DNA of 64,000 nucleotides, taken from assembly GCA_900315635.1 (NCBI GenBank), contig OMZV01000014.1, positions 1-64,000 of the forward strand. The letters run 5' to 3'. Origin of the DNA: an uncultured Prevotella sp. GTDB lineage: Bacteria > Bacteroidota > Bacteroidia > Bacteroidales > Bacteroidaceae. The notes beneath the pieces are model-generated. The model saw only the letters and a program-made list of their open reading frames with translations. It had not been told where the DNA came from and made no database searches. A program made the position numbers and the translations under genes. How positions within the stretch are numbered: the first letter of the stretch is position 1; each line of letters starts with the position of its first letter. Shown here one piece after another: positions 8,978 to 18,140 of this stretch.

Positions 8978-8999
8978 TTATCAAAGTCACTTCTTACCA

Positions 9000-9548
9000 A
9001 TGAATCCAATAGCTCAAACTATAATCCTGTCGGCATCTACAGTCAGGCTTATACCCCACATTATATTATATATGACGAAGAGGAAGGCTGTTGACGCCGA
9101 CCTCACGAAGGTGCAGGACTGCAAGCCGACGGTCATGAACTTCATAAAAGCCATGACGCGCGAGAGGACGTTCCGCAACCTTTTCTACTACCGGATGGGC
9201 GAATATCTCTCAGTATTTGTCAAATGGCTGTGCCCTCCGGAACGCACTCTCAACATCTGGTGCCCGAGTATCGGACCCGGAGCCCACTTCGAACACAACT
9301 ATGCCACATACCTCAACGCCGAGTCGATAGGCAAGGACTTCTATTGCCTTCACCTCGTAACGCTTGGCAACGGCAAAGGCGGACGCCCCACAATAGGCGA
9401 CAACGTCAGGATAATGACCGGCGCGACGGTATTCGGAGGCATACATATCGGCAATAATGTCACCATCGGAGCCAACTCGGTAGTCATGCACGACGTGCCC
9501 GACGGATGGACAGTGGCAGGTATTCCAGCCAAGCGTATAACTCACTGA
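9000..9548 (+). CDS. Serine acetyltransferase-like hexapeptide acyltransferase
   Basis: A 182-residue protein with a C-terminal left-handed beta-helix: repeated hexapeptides around GRPTIGDNVRIMTGATVFGG and the IGNNVTIGANSVV turn, closing with VPDGWTVAGIPAKRI. This is the layout of CysE/SerB-type acetyltransferases, but the catalytic segment is closer to the shorter colanic-acid and capsule acetyltransferases found in polysaccharide loci. It lies 22 nt after the glycosyltransferase and is probably cotranscribed. A role in O-acetylating a sugar seems more likely than cysteine synthesis (inference from location). Confidence 0.75.
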   Translation: MNPIAQTIILSASTVRLIPHIILYMTKRKAVDADLTKVQDCKPTVMNFIKAMTRERTFRNLFYYRMGEYLSVFVKWLCPPERTLNIWCPSIGPGAHFEHNYATYLNAESIGKDFYCLHLVTLGNGKGGRPTIGDNVRIMTGATVFGGIHIGNNVTIGANSVVMHDVPDGWTVAGIPAKRITH

Positions 9549-9563
9549 TAGTCAACATATACT

Positions 9564-9648
9564 GAAAAAGATACCCAATTAGCTTCTAAAAGGGTATCTT
9601 TTAGACTCTAATTGGGTATCTTTTACAAGCTAATTGGGTATCTTTTAC
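9564..9648. repeat. 22-nt-phased palindrome array B (4 units)
   Basis: Units of 19 nt start at 9564, 9586, 9608 and 9630. The second is CTAAAAGGGTATCTTTTAG; the first is inverted relative to the others. A decayed fifth unit may follow near 9652. It sits between two convergent genes. Confidence 0.8.
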
Positions 9649-9680
9649 AATTCAATTAGCCATTACTTGTAGTCCAATTT

Positions 9681-9704
9681 GCCGTTCACCAATTGGCGAA
9701 CGGC
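9681..9704. terminator. Hairpin between convergent acetyltransferase and fprA genes
   Basis: Inverted arms GCCGTTC (9681-9687) and GAACGGC (9698-9704) with a 10-nt loop, just past the fprA stop on its strand. There is no long T tract, so terminator function is only likely. Confidence 0.4.
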
Positions 9705-9715
9705 AGCCAGCCAAT

Positions 9716-10906
9716 TTATTTTATAGCCTCGGCGAAGTCGCGGCCGTAAGCCTCACAGTCGGCAAGAGCCTCAGCGTCAGGCACCCACAGCTTCTTTATT
9801 CCTTCATTGACGATCTCGAATCCGGCGCCCTTCAGAGCCTCGGTAATCTGCTTTGGAGCATCACCACTCCATCCGTAGCTACCGAAAGCGGCTGCTTTCT
9901 TCTTCTTGAACTTCAGTCCCTTTGCCATCTCCAGTATTCCGGCGATAGCGTAGGAATAGCCATAGTTGATGGTTGGCGAACCGACGAGGATAGCCTTCGA
10001 CTGGAATACTTGTGTCAGGATGTCGTTCTTGTCTTCCATAGAAGCATTGTAAATCTTGACCGTTACGGTCGGATCAGCCTCAAGGATGCCCTTTGCGATA
10101 GCCTGAGCCATGAGACGGGTCGACTGCCACATTGTGTCATAGACGATTGTTACCTGATTCTCCTGATATGCGTTAGCCCACTCGAGATACTTGTTGATAA
10201 TCTGAGTAGGGTTCTCCTTCCATATAATACCGTGGCTCGGGCAGATCATCTTCAGCGGGAGGTTCATCTTCAGAATCTCATTTATCTTGCGGGTAGCCAT
10301 CATGGCATACGGGTTAATGATGTTGGTCCAGTACTTCTCAGCCTCATAGTAGACATCATGCTCGTCAACGCAGTCGTTGAAGAGTGACTCCGAAGCATAG
10401 TGCTGACCGAATCCGTCGTTAGAGAAGAGTATCTGGTCGGTGTCCATATATGTGAACATCGTGTCAGGCCAGTGCAGCATCGGAGCCTCAATGAAAGTCA
10501 GTGTCGACTTACCGATGTTCAGTTTGTCGCCGGTCTTGACGTTGACGTAGTTCCAGTCCTGATGATAATGACCGCGAAGGATGGCCTCACCCTTCTTCGT
10601 GCAGTAGACAGGTGTGCCCGGAATCTCGCGAAGCAACTCAGCCAGAGCACCGCTATGGTCAATCTCATTGTGGTTCATGACGATGTAGTCAATCTTGTGG
10701 AGGTCGATGACCTTCTTCAGATTAGCAACGAATTCGTCGTCGTAAGGCTTCCACACTGTATCGATAAGCACCGTCTTCTCATCCTGAATGAGATAGGCAT
10801 TGTAGCTTGAGCCATTCTTGGTGGAGAGCTCGTCGCCGTGGAAATGGGTCAGTTCCCAGTCGACCTTGCCGACCCAGGAGACCATGTCAGTAATCTTCTT
10901 TGCCAT
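9716..10906 (-). CDS. fprA: FprA-type flavodiiron protein
   Basis: A 396-residue A-type flavoprotein. The N-terminal metallo-beta-lactamase domain has the di-iron ligands in their usual places: HNEIDH at 79-84 (H79, E81, D83, H84), H145, D164 and H225. The C-terminal flavodoxin domain starts near residue 250 with TIVYDTMWQSTRLMAQ, binding FMN. Such enzymes reduce O2 to water or NO to N2O in the cytoplasm and protect anaerobes in brief oxygen exposure; electrons come from rubredoxin or a flavoprotein partner, not encoded here. There is no C-terminal rubredoxin domain as in NorV. It lies 53 nt after rseP. Confidence 0.93.
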   Translation of the reverse strand: MAKKITDMVSWVGKVDWELTHFHGDELSTKNGSSYNAYLIQDEKTVLIDTVWKPYDDEFVANLKKVIDLHKIDYIVMNHNEIDHSGALAELLREIPGTPVYCTKKGEAILRGHYHQDWNYVNVKTGDKLNIGKSTLTFIEAPMLHWPDTMFTYMDTDQILFSNDGFGQHYASESLFNDCVDEHDVYYEAEKYWTNIINPYAMMATRKINEILKMNLPLKMICPSHGIIWKENPTQIINKYLEWANAYQENQVTIVYDTMWQSTRLMAQAIAKGILEADPTVTVKIYNASMEDKNDILTQVFQSKAILVGSPTINYGYSYAIAGILEMAKGLKFKKKKAAAFGSYGWSGDAPKQITEALKGAGFEIVNEGIKKLWVPDAEALADCEAYGRDFAEAIK

Positions 10907-10959
10907 TGTTAATGTTATTGTATTTGTACTTGTTTTATGTTCTGATTCAGAAATTCAGA

Positions 10960-12402
10960 CTACATATACCCCAGCCACCTCAGTATATCGTTGAGATTGG
11001 CGACGACAAGCAGGACGAGCAGTAGTCCGATGCCGACATACTCGGCATAGATGAGGAACTTCTCGCTAGGCTTGCGGCGGGTAATCATCTCATAGAGCAG
11101 GAACAGGACGTGACCGCCATCGAGCGCAGGGATAGGCAGGATGTTCATGAAAGCAAGGATAATGCTCAGGAATGCTGTCATATTCCAGAAGATATGCCAG
11201 TCCCAGTAAGGCGGGAAGAGGCTGCCTATTGCTCCGAATCCGCCGAGGCTCTTGGCTCCGTCGGCAGAGAAGAGGTACTGGAAGTTGCTTACATAGCCCT
11301 TCAGGGTGTTCAGTCCGTAGGTTATTCCGGCAGGTATACTGGCCAGGAATCCGTATGTCTCATGAGTTTCCTTATAGTAGTCGGCGAAGTTGCTCTGGTA
11401 GACTCCCAGCTTCAAGTCTGGTGATAGGACGACCCGCGAAGTGTCAGCGTTGGCCGCTCCCTTATGCCGGGACACCAGTGTCACGGTACGGGTTGCCAGT
11501 GAGTCCTTAGCCGTCTTGTCGGCTTTCAGTACATCGCCGAGGACATTGAGCTGATAGTTGAACTTGCCCCAGGAGTCGACCGAATGACCGTTGATGGCAA
11601 GTATCCTGTCGCCCGCCTTTATTCCTGCGAGCTCAGCAGGAGTCTTTCCGTTGGTCAGCGCCATACCGCTTTGCTGAGCTTCGGCGGCAGGTATAAGGCT
11701 GTCGACTTCACTCGGAATGTAAGGACGGACGAAGATAGGGTCAGCCTTAATCATCGACAGCATGTCGAGGTCGCCCGGCAACTTGATGCTCATCCGCTTG
11801 CCGTTGCGGATTATGTCCACACGTTTTGCCTTGGCTATCTGACGGAAGAAGTCGCCATTGACGTTGATGAACTCCTTGAAAGGTCCCTCGTCGGTACCCA
11901 ACAGGACATCGTGGTCACGGAATCCGAGGCTCTTTGCCTGCTCGTTGAATTCCATTCCCATTGACATGTCGGACACCTTATAATATGTCTGACCCCATGT
12001 GAACATGATTCCGGCATAGATAAACAACGCAAGCAGGAAGTTAACCGTCACTCCGCCAATCATTATCAGCAGGCGCTGCCATGCCGGCTTTGTGCGGAAC
12101 TCCCAAGGCTGTGGGTCTTTCTTCATCTGTTCGGTGTCCATGCTCTCGTCTATCATTCCCGCTATCTTGCAGTAACCGCCGAGAGGAAGCCAGCCGAGTC
12201 CGTATTCAGTGTCAGAGTTCTTTGGTTTCCACGAAAAGAGTTTACCCGACCATTTGCCAATCTTCACGTCGAAGAACACGAAGAACTTCTCGACTCTCAC
12301 GCCGAAAAGCTTTGCGAAGAACACGTGTCCGCCTTCGTGGAGGAGGACAAGCAGTGATATTGACATGAGGAACTGCAAAAGCCGTATCAGAAAAGTTTCC
12401 AT
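10960..12402 (-). CDS. rseP: Site-2 membrane metalloprotease RseP
   Basis: A 480-residue intramembrane zinc protease (M50). HEGGH at residues 22-26 in the first helix is the zinc site, and NILPIPALDGGHVLF near the C-terminus supplies the third ligand. A PDZ domain containing GIKAGDRILAINGHSV lies in the middle. It cleaves membrane-bound anti-sigma factors or signal-peptide remnants within the inner membrane. It follows dxr in a housekeeping block, an arrangement seen in many Bacteroidetes. It is separated from dxr by 231 nt of low-complexity A/T repeats. Confidence 0.93.
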   Translation of the reverse strand: METFLIRLLQFLMSISLLVLLHEGGHVFFAKLFGVRVEKFFVFFDVKIGKWSGKLFSWKPKNSDTEYGLGWLPLGGYCKIAGMIDESMDTEQMKKDPQPWEFRTKPAWQRLLIMIGGVTVNFLLALFIYAGIMFTWGQTYYKVSDMSMGMEFNEQAKSLGFRDHDVLLGTDEGPFKEFINVNGDFFRQIAKAKRVDIIRNGKRMSIKLPGDLDMLSMIKADPIFVRPYIPSEVDSLIPAAEAQQSGMALTNGKTPAELAGIKAGDRILAINGHSVDSWGKFNYQLNVLGDVLKADKTAKDSLATRTVTLVSRHKGAANADTSRVVLSPDLKLGVYQSNFADYYKETHETYGFLASIPAGITYGLNTLKGYVSNFQYLFSADGAKSLGGFGAIGSLFPPYWDWHIFWNMTAFLSIILAFMNILPIPALDGGHVLFLLYEMITRRKPSEKFLIYAEYVGIGLLLVLLVVANLNDILRWLGYM

Positions 12403-12409
12403 CTATAAA

Positions 12410-12476
12410 AATTCAATGTTCAAAGTTCAGAGTTCAAAATTGAAAATTCAAAATTCAAAGTTCAAAATTCAAAATT
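12410..12476. repeat. Degenerate TTCAAAATTCAAA low-complexity repeat
   Basis: About seven degenerate copies of a 9-10 nt unit (TTCAAAATT, TTCAAAGTT, TTCAGAGTT) lie directly upstream of rseP. Similar A/T-rich repeats occur in other spacers of the window. Confidence 0.6.
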
Positions 12477-12514
12477 ATGAATACTCCTATTATTTATTGT
12501 ACCTATTATTATAT

Positions 12515-12573
12515 TATTCAAAATCCACATCTTGCAATATTCAAAATCCACGTTCTTCAATATTCAAAATCAT
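12515..12573. repeat. 23-nt tandem repeat, three copies
   Basis: TATTCAAAATCCAC starts at 12515 and 12538, with TATTCAAAATCAT at 12561; the spacing is 23 nt each time. It lies in the rseP-dxr spacer. No function is evident. Confidence 0.6.
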
Positions 12574-12633
12574 ATTCCTTAGCACAGTCTCAATCTTTCT
12601 GTTGCAAAAGAAATCATAATTATGAATTTTGAA

Positions 12634-13788
12634 TTATGAATTATGAATTAAAGAGGACGCTATCTTGCGTGCCTCGGCATCTGTCTTCACATAGACGTCA
12701 TAGTCGGGGTTAGCGTCGAATGTAGCGCGCTGCATTGTTTTCTCTATTATGTCGCCCATGTCGAGGAACGAGCATTCTCCACGGCGGAAAGCGGCGTTGA
12801 CTATCTCATTGGCTGCATTGACGATGCACGGCATGTTGCCACCTTTATGTATTGCTTCGTATGCCATGGCTAGGCATTTGAACTTCTCGACGTCGGGTTC
12901 AAAGAACTCAAGCGGCTGCTTGAAGAGGTCGAGGCGGGCACTGTTGAGGTGCAAACGCTTAGGGAATGAGAATGCATACTGGATAGGCAGGCGCATGTCG
13001 GGTACTCCAAGCTGTCCTTTCACGGCTCCGTCGACGAACTGGACGGCACTGTGGAGTATGCTCTGAGGATGTATCAGTACCTGTATTTTGCTTGCCGGAA
13101 CACCGAAAAGCCAGCGTGCTTCCATAACCTCGAAGCCCTTGTTCATGAGCGAAGCAGAGTCAATTGTTATCTTTGCGCCCATCTCCCATGTCGGATGTTT
13201 CAGTGCGTCTGCGGCTGTTACATGCTTAAGCTGGTCGTGAGTGAATGTGCGGAACGGACCGCCAGAGCATGTCAGGAGGATTTTCTCTATCTCGTTATCG
13301 TCCTCTCCGACCAGGCTTTGGAATATTGCCGAGTGCTCGGAATCGACAGGAAGGATATATGATTGATTCTCCACAGCCAGCTTTGTTATGAGTTCTCCGG
13401 CAACAACCAGTGTCTCCTTGTTGGCAAGACAGATTGTCTTGTGAGCCTTTATAGCGTGGATTGTAGGGGCAAGTCCGGCAAAACCTACCATTGCCGTGAG
13501 CACCATGTCTATCGGTCCTGCCTCAACGATCTCGTTAAGAGCCTGGCTTCCGGCATAGACTTTAACGTCGGGCATGTCCGAAAGAGCGTCAGTCAGTTCC
13601 TGATAGTGGTCTTCATTGGCTATGACCACTGCCGCAGGATGGTACTTGTGAGCCTGTTCGGCAAGCAGTTGCCAGTGGTTGTTTGCCGTCAGAGCGTATG
13701 CCTCATAGAGGTCGGGATGCTGCGAAATGACGTCAAGTCCCTGTGTTCCGATGCTCCCCGTGGAGCCGAGTATACATATTTGTTTCAT
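12634..13788 (-). CDS. dxr: 1-deoxy-D-xylulose-5-phosphate reductoisomerase
   Basis: A 384-residue cytoplasmic enzyme that converts DXP to 2-C-methyl-D-erythritol 4-phosphate with NADPH, the first committed step of the non-mevalonate isoprenoid route. The N-terminal ILGSTGSIGTQ is the NADPH-binding loop; LANKETLVVAG, PVDSEHSAIFQ and the GGPFR segments are the metal and substrate sites. HPTWEMGAKITIDSASLMNK is the family signature. Length is normal. It stands after rimM; ispD of the same pathway lies about 10 kb away in this window. Confidence 0.97.
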   Translation of the reverse strand: MKQICILGSTGSIGTQGLDVISQHPDLYEAYALTANNHWQLLAEQAHKYHPAAVVIANEDHYQELTDALSDMPDVKVYAGSQALNEIVEAGPIDMVLTAMVGFAGLAPTIHAIKAHKTICLANKETLVVAGELITKLAVENQSYILPVDSEHSAIFQSLVGEDDNEIEKILLTCSGGPFRTFTHDQLKHVTAADALKHPTWEMGAKITIDSASLMNKGFEVMEARWLFGVPASKIQVLIHPQSILHSAVQFVDGAVKGQLGVPDMRLPIQYAFSFPKRLHLNSARLDLFKQPLEFFEPDVEKFKCLAMAYEAIHKGGNMPCIVNAANEIVNAAFRRGECSFLDMGDIIEKTMQRATFDANPDYDVYVKTDAEARKIASSLIHNS

Positions 13789-13796
13789 TAAAAGAT

Positions 13797-13838
13797 TCTC
13801 TCCAAACCTCCCACAAGGGAAGGATGTTTGAATAATTA
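13797..13838. repeat. G/C palindrome repeat, copy 1 (degenerate)
   Basis: The sequence CCTCCCACAAGGGAAGGATG followed by TTTGA matches the repeat family whose core is CCTCCCC-AAGGGGAGG-ATGTTTRATTACC. It lies in the rimM-dxr spacer. Confidence 0.6.
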
Positions 13839-13855
13839 AGTTTAAAAAGGGTTGC

Positions 13856-14437
13856 TTATAAGTCCAACAATCCCTCCGGGATGTCTATAGTGATAGTCTT
13901 TTCTTTCTTGTTTAAAGCCTTAACCAAGTCCTCGCTGATTGGAACCAGATGCTCATTGCCATCATTGTCGACTACCGACAAAAGTATGTTTATTGTCGAA
14001 TCATCAACCGAGCGGATAGTTCCCACAGCCTTTTCATTAGCAGAATCAACCACGGTGTAGCCTATTATTTCAGCCCAAGTGATATTCTCTTCATCATCGT
14101 CGGCATTGTTCCGTGGGAAGTAGACGTCACAACCGGTAAGTTCCCGGGCTCTGTCAGCATCGTCGACGTCGCAGAACTTCATCAAGACTACATCATCACT
14201 GCGGAACCGGTATTCCTCAATGAAGAACGGAACGAGCAGCCCATCAATCTTAAGGAAGACATAATCAGCGTCTGTGCGGTCGAAGATATCGTCAGAAAAC
14301 TGCATCTGTATCTCCCCACGGACGCCGTGCGGCTTGCCCAAACGACCGATCTTGTAGGTCTCTCCTACTCCGTTCGAATGGGAATCCACAGCCTTTTGGC
14401 ATGCAACAGAGTCATTGTTTGACATATTGGTGGACAT
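13856..14437 (-). CDS. rimM: Ribosome maturation factor RimM
   Basis: A 193-residue protein with the RimM signature IGRLGKPHGVRGEIQM at the start of its beta-barrel, followed by a PRC-barrel around WAEIIGYTVVD. It helps assemble the head of the 30S subunit by binding S19. The N-terminus MSTNMSNNDSVACQKAVDSH is longer than usual, and an internal ATG 12 nt in could be the real start. It lies 55 nt after murA. Confidence 0.93.
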   Translation of the reverse strand: MSTNMSNNDSVACQKAVDSHSNGVGETYKIGRLGKPHGVRGEIQMQFSDDIFDRTDADYVFLKIDGLLVPFFIEEYRFRSDDVVLMKFCDVDDADRARELTGCDVYFPRNNADDDEENITWAEIIGYTVVDSANEKAVGTIRSVDDSTINILLSVVDNDGNEHLVPISEDLVKALNKKEKTITIDIPEGLLDL

Positions 14438-14492
14438 GAATTAATCAGCTATATTTATCAGAATTGACTTTGATTGACTGCGAATGACGCTC

Positions 14493-15800
14493 TTAGCTTA
14501 TACGTATGATATTGGCTCCTAGGGCATTCAGCCGGTTCTCGATATTCTCATAACCACGGTCTATCTGCGCAATGTTATCAATGCGGCTGGTACCTTTGGC
14601 ACTCATGGCAGCTATAAGAAGGGCTATTCCGGCACGAATATCAGGACTGGACATGCGCTGGGCACGCAGTTTACGGCGGTGGTCATGACCTACGACGACA
14701 GCCCTGTGAGGGTCGCAGAGGATAATCTGCGCACCCATGTCAATCAGTTTGTCGACAAAGAACAGCCTGCTCTCGAACATCTTCTGATGGAAAAGCACAC
14801 TGCCACGAGCCTGAGTAGCCACAACAAGGAGCACACTGATAAGATCAGGGGTCAGTCCCGGCCATGGCGCATCGCTTATTGTCATGATGGTTCCGTCGAT
14901 AAAGGACTCTATCTCATAGTTCTTCTGCTTCGGAACGATAACGTCGTCGCCTTCAATGTCAATCTTAACACCCAGCCGACGGAACGCATCCGGAATGATT
15001 CCGAGGTTCTTTACTGACGCGTCACGGATTATTATGCCGTCGCCAACCATTGCTCCCATGCCAATGAATGAGCCAACCTCAATCATATCCGGCAGAATAG
15101 TATGGTCGGCGCCATGCAGTCCCTCGACTCCCTCGATGGTAAGCAAGTTGCTTGCAATGCCCGAAATTTTGGCTCCCATGGCGTTGAGCATCTTGCAAAG
15201 CTGCTGAATGTAAGGCTCACAAGCGGCATTGTAAATCGTTGTTGTGCCCTCGGCAAGAACAGAAGCCATGATGATATTAGCCGTTCCGGTGACCGAAGCT
15301 TCATCAAGGAGCATGTAAGTTCCCTTCAATTTGTCGGCACGAATCTCATAGACATCACGTTCTTCATTGTGAACAAACTTAGCTCCGAGATTGCGGAAGC
15401 CCAGGAAATGCGTATCCAGACGGCGACGTCCGATTTTGTCGCCACCCGGTTTCGACACTGTAGCCTTATGGAACCGCCCCAATAACGGACCGATCATCAG
15501 CACACTGCCACGCAGCGAGGCGCACTTCTTGACAAACTCAAGGCTGTCAAGATAGTCAAGGCGAAGCTTATCAGCCTGGAAAGAGAAGTCATTCGGTGCC
15601 AGTTTCTTTACCTTGACACCCATTTCCCTAAGCAGAGTTATCAGATTATTGACGTCGAGGATGTTCGGGATATTGTGAATAACGACTTCCTCGTCGGTGA
15701 GCAACGTTGCGCTGATAACCTCCAAAGCCTCATTTTTAGCTCCCTGTGGCGTAATGGTTCCCTGCAAGCGGTGACCACCTTCAATGATGAATGATTCCAT
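14493..15800 (-). CDS. murA: UDP-N-acetylglucosamine 1-carboxyvinyltransferase
   Basis: A 435-residue EPSP-synthase-fold enzyme that adds enolpyruvate from PEP to UDP-GlcNAc, the first committed step of peptidoglycan synthesis. GAKNEALEVISATLLTDE is the N-terminal signature (K22/N23 equivalents), and SRPGGDKIGRR-type residues appear as KPGGDKIGRRRLDTH. The usual active-site Cys loop seems replaced: the region reads CEPYIQQLCKMLNAMGAK, so the catalytic residue needs alignment to place. Length is normal. It is in the tsaB-DUF4290-murA-rimM block. Confidence 0.95.
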   Translation of the reverse strand: MESFIIEGGHRLQGTITPQGAKNEALEVISATLLTDEEVVIHNIPNILDVNNLITLLREMGVKVKKLAPNDFSFQADKLRLDYLDSLEFVKKCASLRGSVLMIGPLLGRFHKATVSKPGGDKIGRRRLDTHFLGFRNLGAKFVHNEERDVYEIRADKLKGTYMLLDEASVTGTANIIMASVLAEGTTTIYNAACEPYIQQLCKMLNAMGAKISGIASNLLTIEGVEGLHGADHTILPDMIEVGSFIGMGAMVGDGIIIRDASVKNLGIIPDAFRRLGVKIDIEGDDVIVPKQKNYEIESFIDGTIMTISDAPWPGLTPDLISVLLVVATQARGSVLFHQKMFESRLFFVDKLIDMGAQIILCDPHRAVVVGHDHRRKLRAQRMSSPDIRAGIALLIAAMSAKGTSRIDNIAQIDRGYENIENRLNALGANIIRIS

Positions 15801-15836
15801 AGGCGTTATTTAATGATGGACAAGATCTCCATTATT

Positions 15837-16433
15837 TTATTTCTTTTTCTTCTTGTTTTCCTTAACCTCACGAACATTAATGCGCTCGAACTTGAACTTA
15901 CTAAGGTCGAGCTGAATCTTTCCGTCGGTGTAACGAGCCAAATCGTCGGCAACCTTCTCATCATCGCTGCTGCCATGACTCCACATCACCAGGTCGCGTT
16001 TCATCTGGTTGGCGGCAAAGCCGACAAGCTCGTCACGTTCCTTTCCGGGCTCCATTGTCTTCAGTTTGTCGAACAACTCGAACATCATCTTTCCGTAATG
16101 GCGTACCGGAATCTTTGTCATCGGGTACTTCATAGGAGCCGGTTTCTCAACAAACTGGCGAGCCTGCTGCACATCAAACGGATAGTCAATGTCCAGTTTG
16201 AAGTCAGCCATGATGGCAAGATGGTCCCAGAGTTTACGCTTATGGTCGACATTCTGCCTGTTGGCAGCCGTCATATTGTCCATGATGGCGATAATAGACT
16301 CAGCACAACGCTGGCGAGCCTTACGGTCAGGGATGGTAACACAGTAGTCCACCATGTTCTGAATCTCACGACCGTATTCGGGAAGTTTAAGTTTCTCCCG
16401 CTGAGTATTATAGTCTAATCCTGGTATGTTCAT
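15837..16433 (-). CDS. DUF4290 family protein
   Basis: A 198-residue, charged, soluble protein with the conserved opening GLDYNTQREKLKLPEYGREI of DUF4290, a family restricted to Bacteroidetes. The C-terminus is a lysine run. No catalytic motif or membrane segment is seen and its role is unknown. The constant neighbourhood next to murA, 36 nt apart, hints at a cell-envelope or growth link (inference). Confidence 0.85.
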   Translation of the reverse strand: MNIPGLDYNTQREKLKLPEYGREIQNMVDYCVTIPDRKARQRCAESIIAIMDNMTAANRQNVDHKRKLWDHLAIMADFKLDIDYPFDVQQARQFVEKPAPMKYPMTKIPVRHYGKMMFELFDKLKTMEPGKERDELVGFAANQMKRDLVMWSHGSSDDEKVADDLARYTDGKIQLDLSKFKFERINVREVKENKKKKK

Positions 16434-16438
16434 TAAAC

Positions 16439-16471
16439 AATTAGAAATTAAAAATTAGAAATTAGAAATAA
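16439..16471. repeat. 33-bp A/T-rich repeat, copy 1
   Basis: Thirty-three bases (starting AATTAGAAATTAAAAATTAG) are identical to 49742-49774. Here it forms the tsaB-DUF4290 spacer; there it follows rhaT. Confidence 0.75.
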
Positions 16472-16474
16472 GAC

Positions 16475-17167
16475 CTAGAGCAACTTCTTAGGCTTCTTGG
16501 CGACAAACTCCTTCAGGTAGAACGGAACGAAGTATGCCACGTCCTCGAACTTTTCCTGAGCGATGCGCTTTTCGGCAAGCGGGAACATGTTCTTAGCCAG
16601 CGGCTCAATGCCTTCAATGAGATGGGCATTAGGATGATTGATGGCCGGCATGCACTTAGCGGCGCCATTGCCGAAGAAATAAACCGGTCCCTTGTCGAGA
16701 TATTCCTTGTAAGTATTCTCGTCGACGATGTCGGAATGTATGTCACGGACCGGACGCAGAGCCCTGTCAAACACCTCGGCATACACCTCCATGCGGCGTG
16801 CGTCGAGCATCGGGACAAGCAGAGCATTATCCTCAATATCCTCATGATGCAACAGTACAGGCACGCACAGCACCTCAAGTGTCGGCACACCGATAAGCTT
16901 TATGCTTCTGCCATAGCAGATACCCTTTGCCATCGACACTCCAATGCGCAATCCGGTGTACGACCCCGGGCCGCTGCTCACGGCAACATAGTCGAGGGGA
17001 ATAGCATGGTTGTCGATGAACGATAATGCCTCATCGATAAAAACGCCCAGTTTCACGGCGTGGTTAGGACCGCTGTGGTCCTCTTTGTTGAAGATGCACT
17101 CAGCGTCGTTGCTCACAGCAACAGAGCACACCGCAGTGCTCGTTTCAATATTTAAAATACAAGACAT
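16475..17167 (-). CDS. tsaB: tRNA threonylcarbamoyladenosine biosynthesis protein TsaB
   Basis: A 230-residue ASKHA-fold protein. The N-terminus ILNIETSTAVCSVAVS and the SSGPGSYTGLRIGVSMAKG segment are the TsaB signatures. It is the dimerisation partner of TsaD in making t6A37 on ANN-decoding tRNAs and has no peptidase activity of its own. It begins a leftward block and is divergent from yicC, with an 88-nt region between the two starts that holds promoters. Confidence 0.94.
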   Translation of the reverse strand: MSCILNIETSTAVCSVAVSNDAECIFNKEDHSGPNHAVKLGVFIDEALSFIDNHAIPLDYVAVSSGPGSYTGLRIGVSMAKGICYGRSIKLIGVPTLEVLCVPVLLHHEDIEDNALLVPMLDARRMEVYAEVFDRALRPVRDIHSDIVDENTYKEYLDKGPVYFFGNGAAKCMPAINHPNAHLIEGIEPLAKNMFPLAEKRIAQEKFEDVAYFVPFYLKEFVAKKPKKLL

Positions 17168-17223
17168 AATTTAATATGTTCTAAATAAGAATGCAAATTT
17201 ACTGCTTTTTCCCCGTTTTTTCG

Positions 17224-17231
17224 TACTTTTG
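17224..17231 (+). promoter_or_regulatory. -7 box of yicC
   Basis: TACTTTTG at 17224-17231 fits TAnnTTTG; the -33 position holds only a weak TTTA near 17197-17200. It supports placing the yicC start at 17256 and not at a TTG inside the box. Confidence 0.45.
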
Positions 17232-17255
17232 CAGAAATTTAACGCTACAACAACT

Positions 17256-18134
17256 ATGGTATTGTCTATGACAGGTTACGGCAAAGCTGTCGGAACCTAC
17301 AAAGAAAAGAAAATTAATGTAGAAATCAAGTCGCTGAACAGCAAGGCTCTGGACCTCTCGACTCGCATCGCCCCACTCTATCGTGAGAAAGAGATGGACA
17401 TCCGTCGTACGCTGTCGAAAGCCCTTATCCGCGGCAAGGTGGACTTCGCAATATGGATTGAGAAGGACACTGCCGTCGATGCAACGCCTATCAACGGCGC
17501 CCTAATCGAGAACTACTACCACCAGATTAAGGACATCGCAGCAAAGACCGGAATCCCCGAGCCACAGGACTGGTTCTACACTCTGCTGAGAATGCCTGAT
17601 GTCACAACGAAGACTGACATCGAAGAGCTGTCCGACGAGGAATGGGAAGTGTCAAAGAAGACCATCGACGAAGCCGTCCGGCACCTCATCGAGTTCCGCA
17701 CTCAGGAAGGCGCAGCCCTTGAAAAGAAGTTCAACGAGAAGGTCGACAACATCGAAGTTCTGCTTCACAGCATCGAACCTTACGAAAAGGCACGTGTTCC
17801 GAAGATCAAGGAACAGATTATCAAGGGACTGGAACAGATACCTGAAGTGGAGTATGATAAGAACCGCCTTGAGCAGGAGCTTATCTACTACATCGAGAAA
17901 CTCGACATCAGCGAGGAGAAGCAACGCCTTGCCAACCACCTGAAGTACTTCCGCGAGACAATGAAGGAGACTGGTCATGGCATCGGCAAGAAGCTTGGAT
18001 TCATCGCTCAGGAGATGGGTCGCGAGATAAACACTACCGGCTCAAAGAGCAATAATGCCGAGATGCAGAACATCGTCGTCAAGATGAAGGATGAGCTCGA
18101 GCAGATAAAAGAGCAGGTGCTGAACGCGCTGTAA
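17256..18134 (+). CDS. yicC: YicC/YloC family endoribonuclease
   Basis: About 292 residues starting MVLSMTGYGKAVG, the family's N-terminal signature. The C-terminal DUF1732 part includes HGIGKKLGFIAQEMGREINT and TGSKSNNAEMQ, a highly conserved block. E. coli YicC is an endoribonuclease that promotes decay of the RyhB small RNA. It is followed by gmk, the usual partner in many bacteria, but here a 9-nt tandem repeat fills the 170-nt spacer. Confidence 0.92.
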   Translation: MVLSMTGYGKAVGTYKEKKINVEIKSLNSKALDLSTRIAPLYREKEMDIRRTLSKALIRGKVDFAIWIEKDTAVDATPINGALIENYYHQIKDIAAKTGIPEPQDWFYTLLRMPDVTTKTDIEELSDEEWEVSKKTIDEAVRHLIEFRTQEGAALEKKFNEKVDNIEVLLHSIEPYEKARVPKIKEQIIKGLEQIPEVEYDKNRLEQELIYYIEKLDISEEKQRLANHLKYFRETMKETGHGIGKKLGFIAQEMGREINTTGSKSNNAEMQNIVVKMKDELEQIKEQVLNAL

Positions 18135-18140
18135 AAAGGG